From positions 6,634,001-6,698,000 of the forward strand of contig NZ_CP178543.1 of the NCBI RefSeq assembly GCF_047276495.1: 64,000 nucleotides of DNA. The letters run 5' to 3'. The DNA comes from Capilliphycus salinus (GTDB lineage Bacteria > Cyanobacteriota > Cyanobacteriia > Cyanobacteriales > Microcoleaceae). Under the pieces are notes generated by a model. It was not told the DNA's origin. It made no database searches and worked only from the letters and a program-made list of their open reading frames with translations. Below are positions 32,851 to 42,700 of this stretch, piece by piece; position 1 is the stretch's first letter; each line of letters starts with the position of its first letter. Position numbers and translations under genes: made by a program.

Positions 32851-34248
32851 ATGGAATTGTTAGTTAATGCTTTAAATATTGGCAGTCCGAGTCCAGATGG
32901 AAAAACCTATTTACTTACGGAAAACCCCGATATTTTTTATCTAACGCCGGGATTTTTGAATAGTTATCCGGGTGGAATTTCTGGATTAAGTGACCCCGAT
33001 TTAATTGTTGGAAGTGTCAGCAATGAACGAATTTTAGGTGATATTGGTTCGGATACTTTAATGGGCGGAGAAGGCGATGATAGCTTAATTGCAGGGAAAA
33101 ATTATGACCTTTTATATGGCAATCAAGGCGATGATATTCTAGGGGGAGAACAGGGACAAGATACCCTCTATGGCGGTCAAGGAAATGACGTTATACAAGG
33201 TCAAGAAGCGGATGATTATTTAAGTGGAGATTTGGGGATTGATACTTTAGTGGGAGGCGAAGGAGCCGATGTATTTATCCTGCGGCAAAGTACGGGTGTT
33301 ACAGAGTTAGCAGAAGCGGATATTATCGCCGATTTTGAAGCCGTTGATCGCATTGGATTGGCTGAAGGATTAAGTTTAACGAACCTGAATTTAGAAACAA
33401 ATGGTGAGGATACAATCATCCGAGATACTATTTCTAATACCATTTTAGCTCGGGTTGTTGGAGTCTCAACTGAAGCTTTAACGGGGCGATTTCTTGATTT
33501 AACCCCTCCCGAAATTATTGTGGATTTAGAGAACGATACCGGAATTGGAACCGAAGATAATTTTAGTGCCGATCCAACCCTTATTGGTCGGGTGAATAAT
33601 GCCAGTGAAATTGTCAATTTCCGAGCCAGTTTTAGCGATACAATGACCTCTAACTTTGTCGATATTTCCGCAGAGTTAGAACCGGACGGAAGTTTTCGTC
33701 TGACTCCCGAAAATTTAGCCGAAATCAACGGTGAAACTTTACCCGATGGTTTGTATACTTTGCGTTTATTTGCTAGCGATGAATTTGGCAATACAACGAC
33801 CGAAGAATTTGACTTTACATTTGCCGTTGAAACGCTCTTTTTTATCAGTGGTGAAATTCCTCAAACTGAAGGTTTTAGTGCAGGAGATTTGGCTCAACTT
33901 CCCCGTTTGACGATTGAAACAAGCGATCGCGGAACACCTGCTATCTACGAAGGTGTACCTTTAATTGAAGTTTTACGAGAAGCAGAAGTACCTCTTGGCG
34001 ATCAATTACGGGGCGACAATATGACGTTATATTTAGTTGTAGAAGCTGCCGATGGTTATCAGGTTGTGTATAGTTTAACCGAACTTGATCCTACTTTTGG
34101 AAACCGTACAATTTTGTTAGCAGATACCCGTGATGGTCAACCTTTAAGCGGAGATGAAGGGCCTTTGCGTTTAGTCATTCCGGGCGATCAGCGTCAAGCT
34201 CGTTGGATTCGACAAATTACTCAAATGAAGTTATTAACTGCCAGTTAG
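32851..34248 (+). CDS. RTX-repeat protein fused to a sulfite-oxidase-like domain, 465 aa
   Basis: No signal peptide. Residues about 60-140 carry RTX calcium-binding nonapeptides (GGEGDDSL, GNQGDDIL, GGQGNDVI, GGEGADVF), followed by the usual 'DIIADFEAVDRIGL' tail. An Ig-like segment spans about 219-325. Residues 332-465 resemble the molybdopterin-binding sulfite-oxidase-type fold: 'GEIPQTEGFSAGDLAQLPRLTI', 'YEGVPLIEVLREA', 'VVEAADGYQVVYSLTELDPTF', 'GPLRLVIPGDQRQARWIRQI'. That domain has no cysteine, so the normal Mo ligand is missing. RTX repeats suggest export by a type I system. A strong GAGGAG ribosome site is present. It is co-directional with modA. Confidence 0.72.
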   Translation: MELLVNALNIGSPSPDGKTYLLTENPDIFYLTPGFLNSYPGGISGLSDPDLIVGSVSNERILGDIGSDTLMGGEGDDSLIAGKNYDLLYGNQGDDILGGEQGQDTLYGGQGNDVIQGQEADDYLSGDLGIDTLVGGEGADVFILRQSTGVTELAEADIIADFEAVDRIGLAEGLSLTNLNLETNGEDTIIRDTISNTILARVVGVSTEALTGRFLDLTPPEIIVDLENDTGIGTEDNFSADPTLIGRVNNASEIVNFRASFSDTMTSNFVDISAELEPDGSFRLTPENLAEINGETLPDGLYTLRLFASDEFGNTTTEEFDFTFAVETLFFISGEIPQTEGFSAGDLAQLPRLTIETSDRGTPAIYEGVPLIEVLREAEVPLGDQLRGDNMTLYLVVEAADGYQVVYSLTELDPTFGNRTILLADTRDGQPLSGDEGPLRLVIPGDQRQARWIRQITQMKLLTAS

Positions 34249-34293
34249 ATAACAGAAATTATAACAATAAAGGGCGGATTTATTGTCTGGATT

Positions 34294-34328
34294 AAAACCC
34301 GGTTTATATTGATAGACCGGGCTTTTTT
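34294..34328 (+). terminator. rho-independent terminator of the modA-RTX unit
   Basis: CCCGGT (34298-34303) pairs with ACCGGG (34316-34321) and is followed by CTTTTTT. Ends the molybdate cluster; the kinase gene converges from the right. Confidence 0.8.
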
Positions 34329-34366
34329 GATTTTCCAAGTAAATATTTTTACTTTCCAAAAATCCC

Positions 34367-37300
34367 CTATTTTAAAGCTTCTTGAGAAATCTCAATAATT
34401 TTTTCAAACCGAAGATTATTAATAAAATCGGCTAAAGTTTGACGAATTAAAGCCGCATCATTGGGAATTTTATCGAGTAATTCTAAAATTTGTGAATCAT
34501 CGGCTTCTGTGGCGGCTTGATGGAGTTTAATTATCCATTCTTTTGACATTAATTTTAACGTTTCTGGCGTTAGCAACTCTGGAGAAATAGAATCCTGAGA
34601 TGAAGAATATTCTTCAGCTTCAGCATAGAGATAACGAACCCCTAAATAAGTAGCCATTTTCTCGAAAATCACCGCTTCTTGAAACGGTTTACGCACATAA
34701 TCATCGCATCCAGCCGACAAAACCAGAGAGCGTTTTTCTTCAAAAGCGCTCGCCGTTAATGCAATAATTACAGTCGCCTGACCCCTGGCTGTTCCTTTAA
34801 TATACCGTGTTGCTTCATAGCCATCCATCACAGGCATTCGCATATCCATCCAAATTAAATGAGGTTGCCAATTTTCCCAAATTTTAATTCCTTCTTCACC
34901 ATTTTCTGCCATTTTAACTTGAAAACCAATCGGTTCAATTAACCGACGCAACAGTTGACGATTTTCCCATTTATCCTCAACAATTAAAATTCGATATTTT
35001 AGCTGTTCGGGAGCAATTCCAATCACTTGTTTATCGGCATTTTTTAGCGGAAGTGAACCTGTATGACTCACTTTTAACGGGATTTCAAACTTAAAAATAG
35101 TCCCTTGATTGACAACACTATCAACTCCAATTTCACCCCCCATTAACTGCACAAATTGACGGGTAATTGCCAAACCCAAACCCGTTCCTTGTTGAGAATG
35201 TCGTCCGGCTTCTGTTTGAACGAACGCTTCAAATAAACTCTCAAGTTCTTCGGGAAAAATTCCAGGCCCCGTATCTTCGACTTCAAATTTTAGACGAATA
35301 AGTTTAGATTGTTCGGACAAAATAGTAGCCAAATCAACTTGATTTAACCGCAAGATAACCTCGCCTTGCCGAGTAAATTTAATCGCATTTCCAAGTAAAT
35401 TAATTAAAATCTGGCGTAATTTGCTTTCATCCCCATAGACACATTCGGGCAGATTTGAGTCAATTTTAAAGGATAATTTTAAGCCCTTTGAATTGGCTTT
35501 CAGTCGCAACATTTCTTCTAAACTTTTGAGAAGATGATCGAGATTAAAACGATTTTCTTGTAGGCTCAATTTTCCCGACTCTATTTTCGCCATTGACAAC
35601 ACATCGTTAATTAAAGAAAGTAAATGTTCGCCACTGCGGTTGATAATTTCCAGTGTATCTTGATGCTGAATTAACGCCATTTCGGGATGTTGTTTCACAT
35701 CTCGATTCATAATTTGAGTAAAGCCTAAAATTGCATTTAAAGGTGTTCTTAATTCGTGGCTCATATTGGCTAAAAATTCGCTTTTGGCTTGGTTGGCTCG
35801 TTCGGCTAATTCTTTGGCGCATTGGGTTTCTTCTTCGGCTAATTTTCGTTCTAATTCTGCACCCGCTCTCGCCGCAAAAATCTTTAAAATAAGCTGTCTG
35901 GTGACATCATCTGTCATCGGTTCCACATCAAAGACTGCAACGTGACCAATGCGATCGCCCGCACTATTACACAGCGCAAAACCCATATAACTTTCGACAT
36001 TAAATTGAACTAAATAGGGATCTTCTGGAAATTGTACTTTGATATTTTCGGGATAAAATCGACATTCTCCCGCCGATAAAACCTCGCAAGGAGTGCCGGC
36101 TAAATCATATTCAAAATTATCACTAAAGCCGTCCCCTTGCCAAAACGCTAAAGTTCGCACCCGTTGCTTTGAACCCGGCACATATTCCGCCACTAACGCA
36201 TAACGAACCTGCATAATTTGGGCTAAATAAGTAACTAATGAATGAAAGAATTCTCGTCCGGTTGCGGAAGCCGTACCTTCAACAATTAACTTTAAAGCTT
36301 CTTCTCGTTGTTTGCGTTCGGTAATATCTCTGGCTACCACTAATACCGCATCCTCAGAAATCGGTGAAATAATCGAATCAAACCAGAAAAGTTGACCGTT
36401 GAGCATCAAATCATATTCAAAATTAATGGTTTCTTGACAGAACAAAGCGGTTTGAATATATTGTAGAAAAAAGTTCGCTTTTTCCGGTTCAAAAATCTGA
36501 GCGACCGTTTTTCCTAAGATTTCTTCTGTGGGTTTGTAGAGTAAAGATTGATTGTTTGTCGGGGCAATTTTCAGATAACGTCCTTCTCCATCCAAGACAA
36601 AAATTAACTCTTGCATCGCGACAAATAAGGCTCGTAATTCCGCTTCTGAGGCGGCGTGAGCGGCTTCCGCCATAATGCGATCGCGAATTTCTTGTTGTAA
36701 AGCCTGAGTTTTTTCTTCCAGTTTATGACTATAATTTTCTAACTGTTGACGCGACAAACTTAACTGACGAGATAAACCGTAAACACCTACCATTAACACC
36801 GCCACAGATACCGATCCAACTAATACAATACTTCCGGCGAGTTGTCGTGCAGGTGCAAAGGCTTCCTGCTGTTGCATTTCAACTAATAATGCTAGGTCTT
36901 GATCGTTGAGCCAACGGTAAACCCCAATCACCGGAACGCCATTATAATTATTATAAAGCCCGTAACTGCTGACTCCTTTCATCGCCTCATCAATCCCGTG
37001 ACTGCTCACATTTTCATCGACCATCTTTTTACCGCTTTCCGCTTTAGAAATAAAGGTATTTTGAGTCAGCAACGAACCCACTAAATAGGTTTCTCCGCTT
37101 TTCCCTAAACCCGTTTGTTCGCGAACAATATTATCAATACGGGTCAGGTTTAGATGGGTTAAAATAGCACCCTGACGCACTCCAGATTCATCCCGCAAGG
37201 GTGCGGCTAAAGTCACAGCAGGTTTACCGGTTAACGGCGAAACATAAAAAATTGGGGCGAAACTATCTCCGGGTTCAACTTCTTCAATATAGGTAACATT

Positions 37301-37738
37301 AGCGAGAACTTCGTAGTCTTCCTCTCGCTGTTTATCCGTTGAAATTAAAATGCGATTACTGGTATCAATAATAAAAACTTCTCTTAAATTCGGTTTAAGT
37401 TTGATAATATTCTGCACATATTCCGAGATAATTTGTTTCGCCGCTTGATACTCAACCGTTGTTGAATCTTGTTCGAGAATAATTTTAAGATTAGCTTGAA
37501 TATCAGGAAATTGAGTAATTAGTAGAAAATCCCGTTGTTGGTCTTCAAACCAACGGGTAATTTCTTCTTCTTTCAGAGTGGCTGAAACTTGCAAACGGTA
37601 AAATGCGGCATTTTTTAAAGCCTCTCTCGCCCTAATAAATGTTACCCCTCCGACTATCCCTAATGTTGCTAGGGACAAGAGTAAAAACGAACAGGCGACT
37701 TTAACGGTTAGATGTTTTTTTCCAAACTTTATTCCCAT
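34367..37738 (-). CDS. hybrid sensor histidine kinase, 1123 aa
   Basis: A large membrane sensor. Membrane segments near residues 13-33 and 302-325 flank a dCACHE-type extracytoplasmic sensor ('ISTDKQREEDYEVLANVTYIEEV', 'PAVTLAAPLRDESGVRQGAILTHLNL'). Then follow a coiled linker, a PAS domain (about 365-480), a GAF-like domain (about 485-640), HisKA with SHELRTPLNAILGF near 660, and an HATPase with DTGPGIFPEELESLF and GTGLGLAITRQF. A C-terminal receiver follows (LIWMDMRMPVMDGYEA near 963, DYVRKPF), then a helical HPt-like tail. The start codon overlaps the end of the solute-binding protein gene by 10 bases, so the two are co-translated. Confidence 0.88.
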   Translation of the reverse strand: MGIKFGKKHLTVKVACSFLLLSLATLGIVGGVTFIRAREALKNAAFYRLQVSATLKEEEITRWFEDQQRDFLLITQFPDIQANLKIILEQDSTTVEYQAAKQIISEYVQNIIKLKPNLREVFIIDTSNRILISTDKQREEDYEVLANVTYIEEVEPGDSFAPIFYVSPLTGKPAVTLAAPLRDESGVRQGAILTHLNLTRIDNIVREQTGLGKSGETYLVGSLLTQNTFISKAESGKKMVDENVSSHGIDEAMKGVSSYGLYNNYNGVPVIGVYRWLNDQDLALLVEMQQQEAFAPARQLAGSIVLVGSVSVAVLMVGVYGLSRQLSLSRQQLENYSHKLEEKTQALQQEIRDRIMAEAAHAASEAELRALFVAMQELIFVLDGEGRYLKIAPTNNQSLLYKPTEEILGKTVAQIFEPEKANFFLQYIQTALFCQETINFEYDLMLNGQLFWFDSIISPISEDAVLVVARDITERKQREEALKLIVEGTASATGREFFHSLVTYLAQIMQVRYALVAEYVPGSKQRVRTLAFWQGDGFSDNFEYDLAGTPCEVLSAGECRFYPENIKVQFPEDPYLVQFNVESYMGFALCNSAGDRIGHVAVFDVEPMTDDVTRQLILKIFAARAGAELERKLAEEETQCAKELAERANQAKSEFLANMSHELRTPLNAILGFTQIMNRDVKQHPEMALIQHQDTLEIINRSGEHLLSLINDVLSMAKIESGKLSLQENRFNLDHLLKSLEEMLRLKANSKGLKLSFKIDSNLPECVYGDESKLRQILINLLGNAIKFTRQGEVILRLNQVDLATILSEQSKLIRLKFEVEDTGPGIFPEELESLFEAFVQTEAGRHSQQGTGLGLAITRQFVQLMGGEIGVDSVVNQGTIFKFEIPLKVSHTGSLPLKNADKQVIGIAPEQLKYRILIVEDKWENRQLLRRLIEPIGFQVKMAENGEEGIKIWENWQPHLIWMDMRMPVMDGYEATRYIKGTARGQATVIIALTASAFEEKRSLVLSAGCDDYVRKPFQEAVIFEKMATYLGVRYLYAEAEEYSSSQDSISPELLTPETLKLMSKEWIIKLHQAATEADDSQILELLDKIPNDAALIRQTLADFINNLRFEKIIEISQEALK

Positions 37739-39156
37739 GATTCAAAAATAGTTTTAATTTCTGCGATCGCTTCGTCTGTAACTTTTTCTGGCGGTTGACC
37801 TTCAACTAATATTTTATCCAAAGCTTGACCCCAAATATTGCTCTGATAAACTAAACTATAAGCCGGATTCACAACAGAACTATAAGGAATAGTCTGACTT
37901 TCGGTTAAAATTTCAACCGCTTTCGATAAATGAGGATCGGAAGGATTGCTCCAAAACGGATCGTCCCAAAGCGGTTTGTGAACGGGTAAATTTCGACCTC
38001 CTGAAGTTTTCAAATACTCGTTAATCACCTCCGGTTGCACAAAATATTTCAAAAATTCTTTCGCCATTTCCTGTTTATTTGACTTCTCAAAAATCACCGC
38101 TTGTTTAACACTAATAAAATAACGCATCGGTTCACCACTGGGTTTTTTGGGAAATTCCATCGTTCTCAGTTGGTTCTGATAAACCTCTGCATCTTGACGA
38201 ACTGCAATCGGAATTGAAAGCGTAACATTGGGGGTCATTATCGCCATGCGATTGAGAATATAACGATTATTATCCGGGTTCAACCAAGTGATAGTATCTG
38301 GCGGAACATAACCCGCTTTATATTGTTCGGTTAACCAAGTCAAACAGTTAATAATTCCTTGGCGAACTTCAGGGCGCTCCACTTGCAATTGACCTTGTAT
38401 ATTAATGATTTCCACATCATAGGCTTCTAAAATATGTTCGACTAATTGATAAGTATCTCCCGCCCGAGAGGATAAAGCGAAAGCCATTGCATAGACTTTT
38501 TCATCGTTATTATCAGGTAAATTATCCTGAACTTTTCGCCAAAACTTCCAAAATTTATCCCAATCTTTGGGAATATCGGCCTCGGTGTAACCCGCTTGTT
38601 CAATTAAGGGTTGCCAGTAAGAAATATAAATATTCGATTGAGAAATCGGGACGCCATAATAACTATGTTTTTGTTTAAGATTATTGTATAAATAAACCGT
38701 TTTTAAAGAAGTTTCAAAATACAGATGTTGAATGGGTTCTATCACATCAGAAACATCAACTAACTGTCCTTCCCAAGCTAACTTGGGGTTTAAAACTCTT
38801 TCGGCTGCATTACTCATCAAAATATCGGGAGGATTCCCCGCTTGAATTGCTCTTTGAGTTTTATGGGGAAGTTGATCGGTGGTATAAAATGAAAGTTCTA
38901 CTTTTTTTCCGGTTTGTTTTTCCCAATTTTGAATCAGATTTTGCAAGGCTTCATCTTCTTCGAGGGTAAACCCTTTATCCCACCAAATTGTTAACGCTGT
39001 TGTTTCGGTTGTAGACTCAGAAATTAGCGGGGGTTCGGATTCGGTTGTACAACCCGTGAACAGAGGAAAACCCGTTAAAAGGATAAAAAATCCTCGATAA
39101 ATCAATTGCTTTCTTTTGGCTTCAAATCGATTGAATTTTTCCCTCAGATGAAGCAT
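37729..39156 (-). CDS. family 1 extracellular solute-binding lipoprotein, 475 aa
   Basis: Lipoprotein signal with basic KRKQLIYR and lipobox FTGC (cysteine 36). The fold is that of sugar-type solute-binding proteins: 'ALTIWWDKGFTLEEDEALQNLIQNWEKQTGKKVEL', 'QAGNPPDILM', 'YGVPISQSNIYISYWQPLIEQAG' and 'EFLKYFVQPEVINEYLKTSGGRNLPVHK'. No permease or ATPase is next to it. The stop overlaps the hybrid kinase start by 10 bases, so ligand presentation to the kinase's CACHE domain is a plausible role (compare the LuxP-LuxQ idea), though this is inference. ATG 39156. Confidence 0.85.
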   Translation of the reverse strand: MLHLREKFNRFEAKRKQLIYRGFFILLTGFPLFTGCTTESEPPLISESTTETTALTIWWDKGFTLEEDEALQNLIQNWEKQTGKKVELSFYTTDQLPHKTQRAIQAGNPPDILMSNAAERVLNPKLAWEGQLVDVSDVIEPIQHLYFETSLKTVYLYNNLKQKHSYYGVPISQSNIYISYWQPLIEQAGYTEADIPKDWDKFWKFWRKVQDNLPDNNDEKVYAMAFALSSRAGDTYQLVEHILEAYDVEIINIQGQLQVERPEVRQGIINCLTWLTEQYKAGYVPPDTITWLNPDNNRYILNRMAIMTPNVTLSIPIAVRQDAEVYQNQLRTMEFPKKPSGEPMRYFISVKQAVIFEKSNKQEMAKEFLKYFVQPEVINEYLKTSGGRNLPVHKPLWDDPFWSNPSDPHLSKAVEILTESQTIPYSSVVNPAYSLVYQSNIWGQALDKILVEGQPPEKVTDEAIAEIKTIFESWE

Positions 39157-39306
39157 AGATTTTTAACTCTCCCCGCTTTGATCGCCTTTGAAAACATTTG
39201 AATTTATCATAACATTTTAGCTTATTTTTCCAGGGGTTTAAAATTCACCCGAGTCTGTCTATCCTTAAACCTCATATGATGTCCGGTTGATTAATTTTCT
39301 TAGGGT

Positions 39307-39372
39307 TGGGGGGCGGGTTTAATTTTATTTCGGAGTGGTCGTCAAGACCTTCGGGTGAACCCGCCCCTACGA
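39307..39372. repeat. GGGGCGGGTT palindromic element
   Basis: GGGGGGCGGGTTTAA at 39309-39322 and GAACCCGCCCCTAC at 39357-39370 form inverted arms around about 35 bases. Same family as 18500-18625. Confidence 0.75.
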
Positions 39373-39715
39373 AGCGGATTATTGATAAGTTGGATATGAG
39401 ATCACCACGTCTTAAAGATATCAGAGATTTCCTGAGATTATCAGACATTTTGCAATTTTTTGACATTTTAGACAAGCTGAAATCAGTATCAACCCCTTGC
39501 ATAGAGTCCATTTGAAATCAACCTGAGATTAATAATTTTCTAACTCCTGAGATTTTCTGTAATGACAAACTTGGGTAACTTTTGTACAGTAGTAAATGAA
39601 GGTGGATGACGCATCAACCCCGTTCAAATTCCTGAATCAATCTTGAGTTTGGTCGATAGTGTACCATCGAAAAGGAGCGGGGTTGGTGATTTTTTTACAA
39701 GATTATTTAATCGGA
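39373..39715. other. gene-free stretch with CTGAGATTA-type repeats
   Basis: No gene is supported. CCTGAGATTATCAGA (39431-39445) recurs identically at 43370-43384 on the other side of the NB-ARC/WD40 gene. A long-range plus-strand stem joins CATCAACCCCGTTC (39612-39625) to GAGCGGGGTTGGTG (39676-39689), followed by TTTTTTT. A shorter palindrome, TCGAT...ATCGA (39652-39672), sits in its loop. The structure could end a plus-strand transcript or be another palindromic element. Confidence 0.45.
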
Positions 39716-42700
39716 TTAAGTGATCGCACCTAACAGTTTTAAATTGGCGATTGTTGCTTCGGTTAACCCCGTAACATCGCCGAGGTTCATTCCTTCATAA
39801 ATTCTCGGAGTTTTCAACGTTTTTAGAGTCGTTTGATCGGCTAAATTCCATAATAATATTGTATCTCCATTACTCCCACTGGCTATAATTTGTTCATCCA
39901 AGCTATAATAAAACGCCCAAATTAAATCAATATTTCCCGGAAAACTTTGCAAACATTCAGCCGTTTTTACATCCCAAAGTTTCGCCGTTTTATCCGCACT
40001 TCCGCTAATAAGTTTTTGACCATCCCGACTAAACACAAGCGACCAAATTAACTTAGCATGACCCGCCAACGTTTTCAGACATTCCCCCGTTTTAACATCC
40101 CATAATTTCACCGTCCGATCTTCGCTTCCACTCGCCAAAAACCGACCATCAGGACTAAACGCCAAAGACCAGACCCAACCCCGATGTTCACTGAAAGTTT
40201 GTAAACATTCCCCCGTTTTAATATCCCATAATTTCACCGTTTGGTCAGCACTTCCACTCGCCAAAACTTCCCCATTTGGACTAAAAACAACCGTCAAAAT
40301 GCGATCGCGATGTTCACTCAAACTTTGCAGACATTTCCCCGTTTTCACCTCCCATAACTTAACCGTTTTATCTGCACTTCCACTCGCCAAAACTTCCCCA
40401 TTTGGACTGAAACAAACCGACCAAATTGTATCCGTATGTCCGGCTAAAGATTTAATTCCGCGACCCGACAACCTATCCCATAAGCAAATGATTTGATCTT
40501 CGCCAGCGCTGGCTAATATTTCACCCTTCAAACTAAACCCAACCGTGCGAACTAATTTAGAATGTTTTCGGAGAATTTTCAAGCATTCACCCGTCTGAGT
40601 TTTCCACAACCTAACAACACCATCACCACTTCCACTGGCTAAAAATTCACCCGTTTGACTAAACGCCAAACACCAATAAGACCCCACAGAGTCCGCATAT
40701 CCTCGCCAAGTTCGCAAACGTTCCCGAGTTTCTAAATTCCAAATTTGTATCATTTCATTATCACAAGCCGCCAACATTTGACCATTTGGACTAAACGCAA
40801 TTGACCAAATTTGACTCGTATATTCCCCCAAAACTGCAACACATTTCCCCGTTTTTACATCCCAAAGTCGCAAGATTTGACCATCACTTCCGCCTAAAAT
40901 TTCACCATCTCGACTAAACGCCACCGACCAGACTAACGTTAAATCATCTTGCAAGGTTTGATAACAGTTTCCGGTTTCCACATTCCAAAGTTTAATCGTT
41001 TTTTCTTCGCAACTGGCTAAAGTTTGACCATCTCGACTAAACGCCACCGAAGAAATAACCCCTTGATGTCCTTCTAAAACCCGCAAACATTCGCCGCTTT
41101 TAATATCCCACAACCGCAAGGATAAATCTTCACTTCCACTCGCCAATAAACCCTCGGGAGATAAACACAAAGTCATCACCGCTTCTGTATGTCCGTGCAG
41201 GGTTTTACAGGAATTATTGCCGTGATTTTCTCCTATTTTATCCCCTATTTTATCTCCTATTTTATCCCAAACTTTAATCGTGCGATCGCTACTACAACTC
41301 ACTAAAATCTTACCATCGGAGGAGAAAGCCAAACCTCGAACCCAATCCCTATGACCCGTAAGCGTATGTTCGATTTCTCCGGTTTTAATATTCCAAAGTT
41401 TAATCGTCGGAGAGTCAAAACTCGCACTCGCCAGTTGAGTATTCTCGGGATGAAAAGCCAACGTCCAAACCGAACTTTCATGTCCTTTTATCTTTAAAAA
41501 TAACTGACCGGTTTCGACCATCCACAAACAAATTTCTCCGTCGGCGTGACCCGTAGCTAATATCCGGTTATCCTGACTCCAAGCCAAACTATAAACCGTT
41601 CCAAAGCTTTTCGTAAAAACCGATTTAGATAAATTCGATTCGGACAAGTTAACCCCGTTTAAATTCCGGCTTCTAAAATCAACTTGCCAAAGGCTTAAAT
41701 TCGACAAATTACTATTACTGATATCGACTTGCAGGTCAAATAACAAATTAACCAAATTTCCGGCTAAATAATTAATTTCAGACCCGGATTTTTGCTGCAA
41801 ACTCGACAGAATATTCATCAAAACCGTTTGGGTGCTATCAATATTTCCAAACAAATTTAACAATTCCCGACTCAGCGGTTCGAGAATTAAGCTAATTTGA
41901 GTTTGTCGAACATAATCCCTCGCCGTTGCTTTCAATAAAGGATAACGTCTCAACAACTCGATAGAATCCAGATGAGAATTTAATTCAGTCATGCGAGTCA
42001 TTTCTGCGGTCATTTGACTCAACATTTGATCGATAACATATTCCATCACCACCGGCTGTTGGGTGTAACGTCCGGCTTGTTTTTCAATCAAACTTCGCCA
42101 ACTCAGCGATTCTAACGCCTCCAACAATTCCATTCGCGAAACCACCGGAATAATATCTTCTGCAAGTTCAGCAATAGTTGTCCATTCTCGATTGATCGCC
42201 AACCAAAACATCACCATTTTTTCTAAACTTGAAAGCCGCTCAAATTGTTGGTCTAAAAGGCGACGAATATTATTAAAAATAACCGTATCTTGTTCTAAAA
42301 ACTGCCCAATTTCTCCGGCAAATAAATCTTGAATCGAAGTCGCAACAATTTTCAACGCCAAAGGATTGTAACTATAACGGCGCAAAAGTTGGTGTTTTTG
42401 GTCGCTCGTTCCTGACAGTCCAACCAACCCAATTAAAGCCTCTGCCGTTTCCCGACATCCCCCTAACTGAAGACTTCTAACCGCCAACTGTTCCCCTTCT
42501 AACGCCGCAATTTCACCGGGTTTTTCTCGACTGGTGATCAGCAAACAACTTTGATGGGCCGTTTGACCAATAGCTGTTAGAAATTCGCCGTAATCTTCAT
42601 AACCCGAACGATATTGACCCGCCCGACTTCCGGAAGATAAAATCGTTTCAACATTATCTAAAATTAACAAACAACGAGCCGACCGCAACCAATATAACAA

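Noticed and set aside
32851..34248. Functional Mo-cofactor enzyme
   Set aside because: The sulfite-oxidase-like domain has no cysteine, so the usual Mo ligand is absent; kept as a fold resemblance only.
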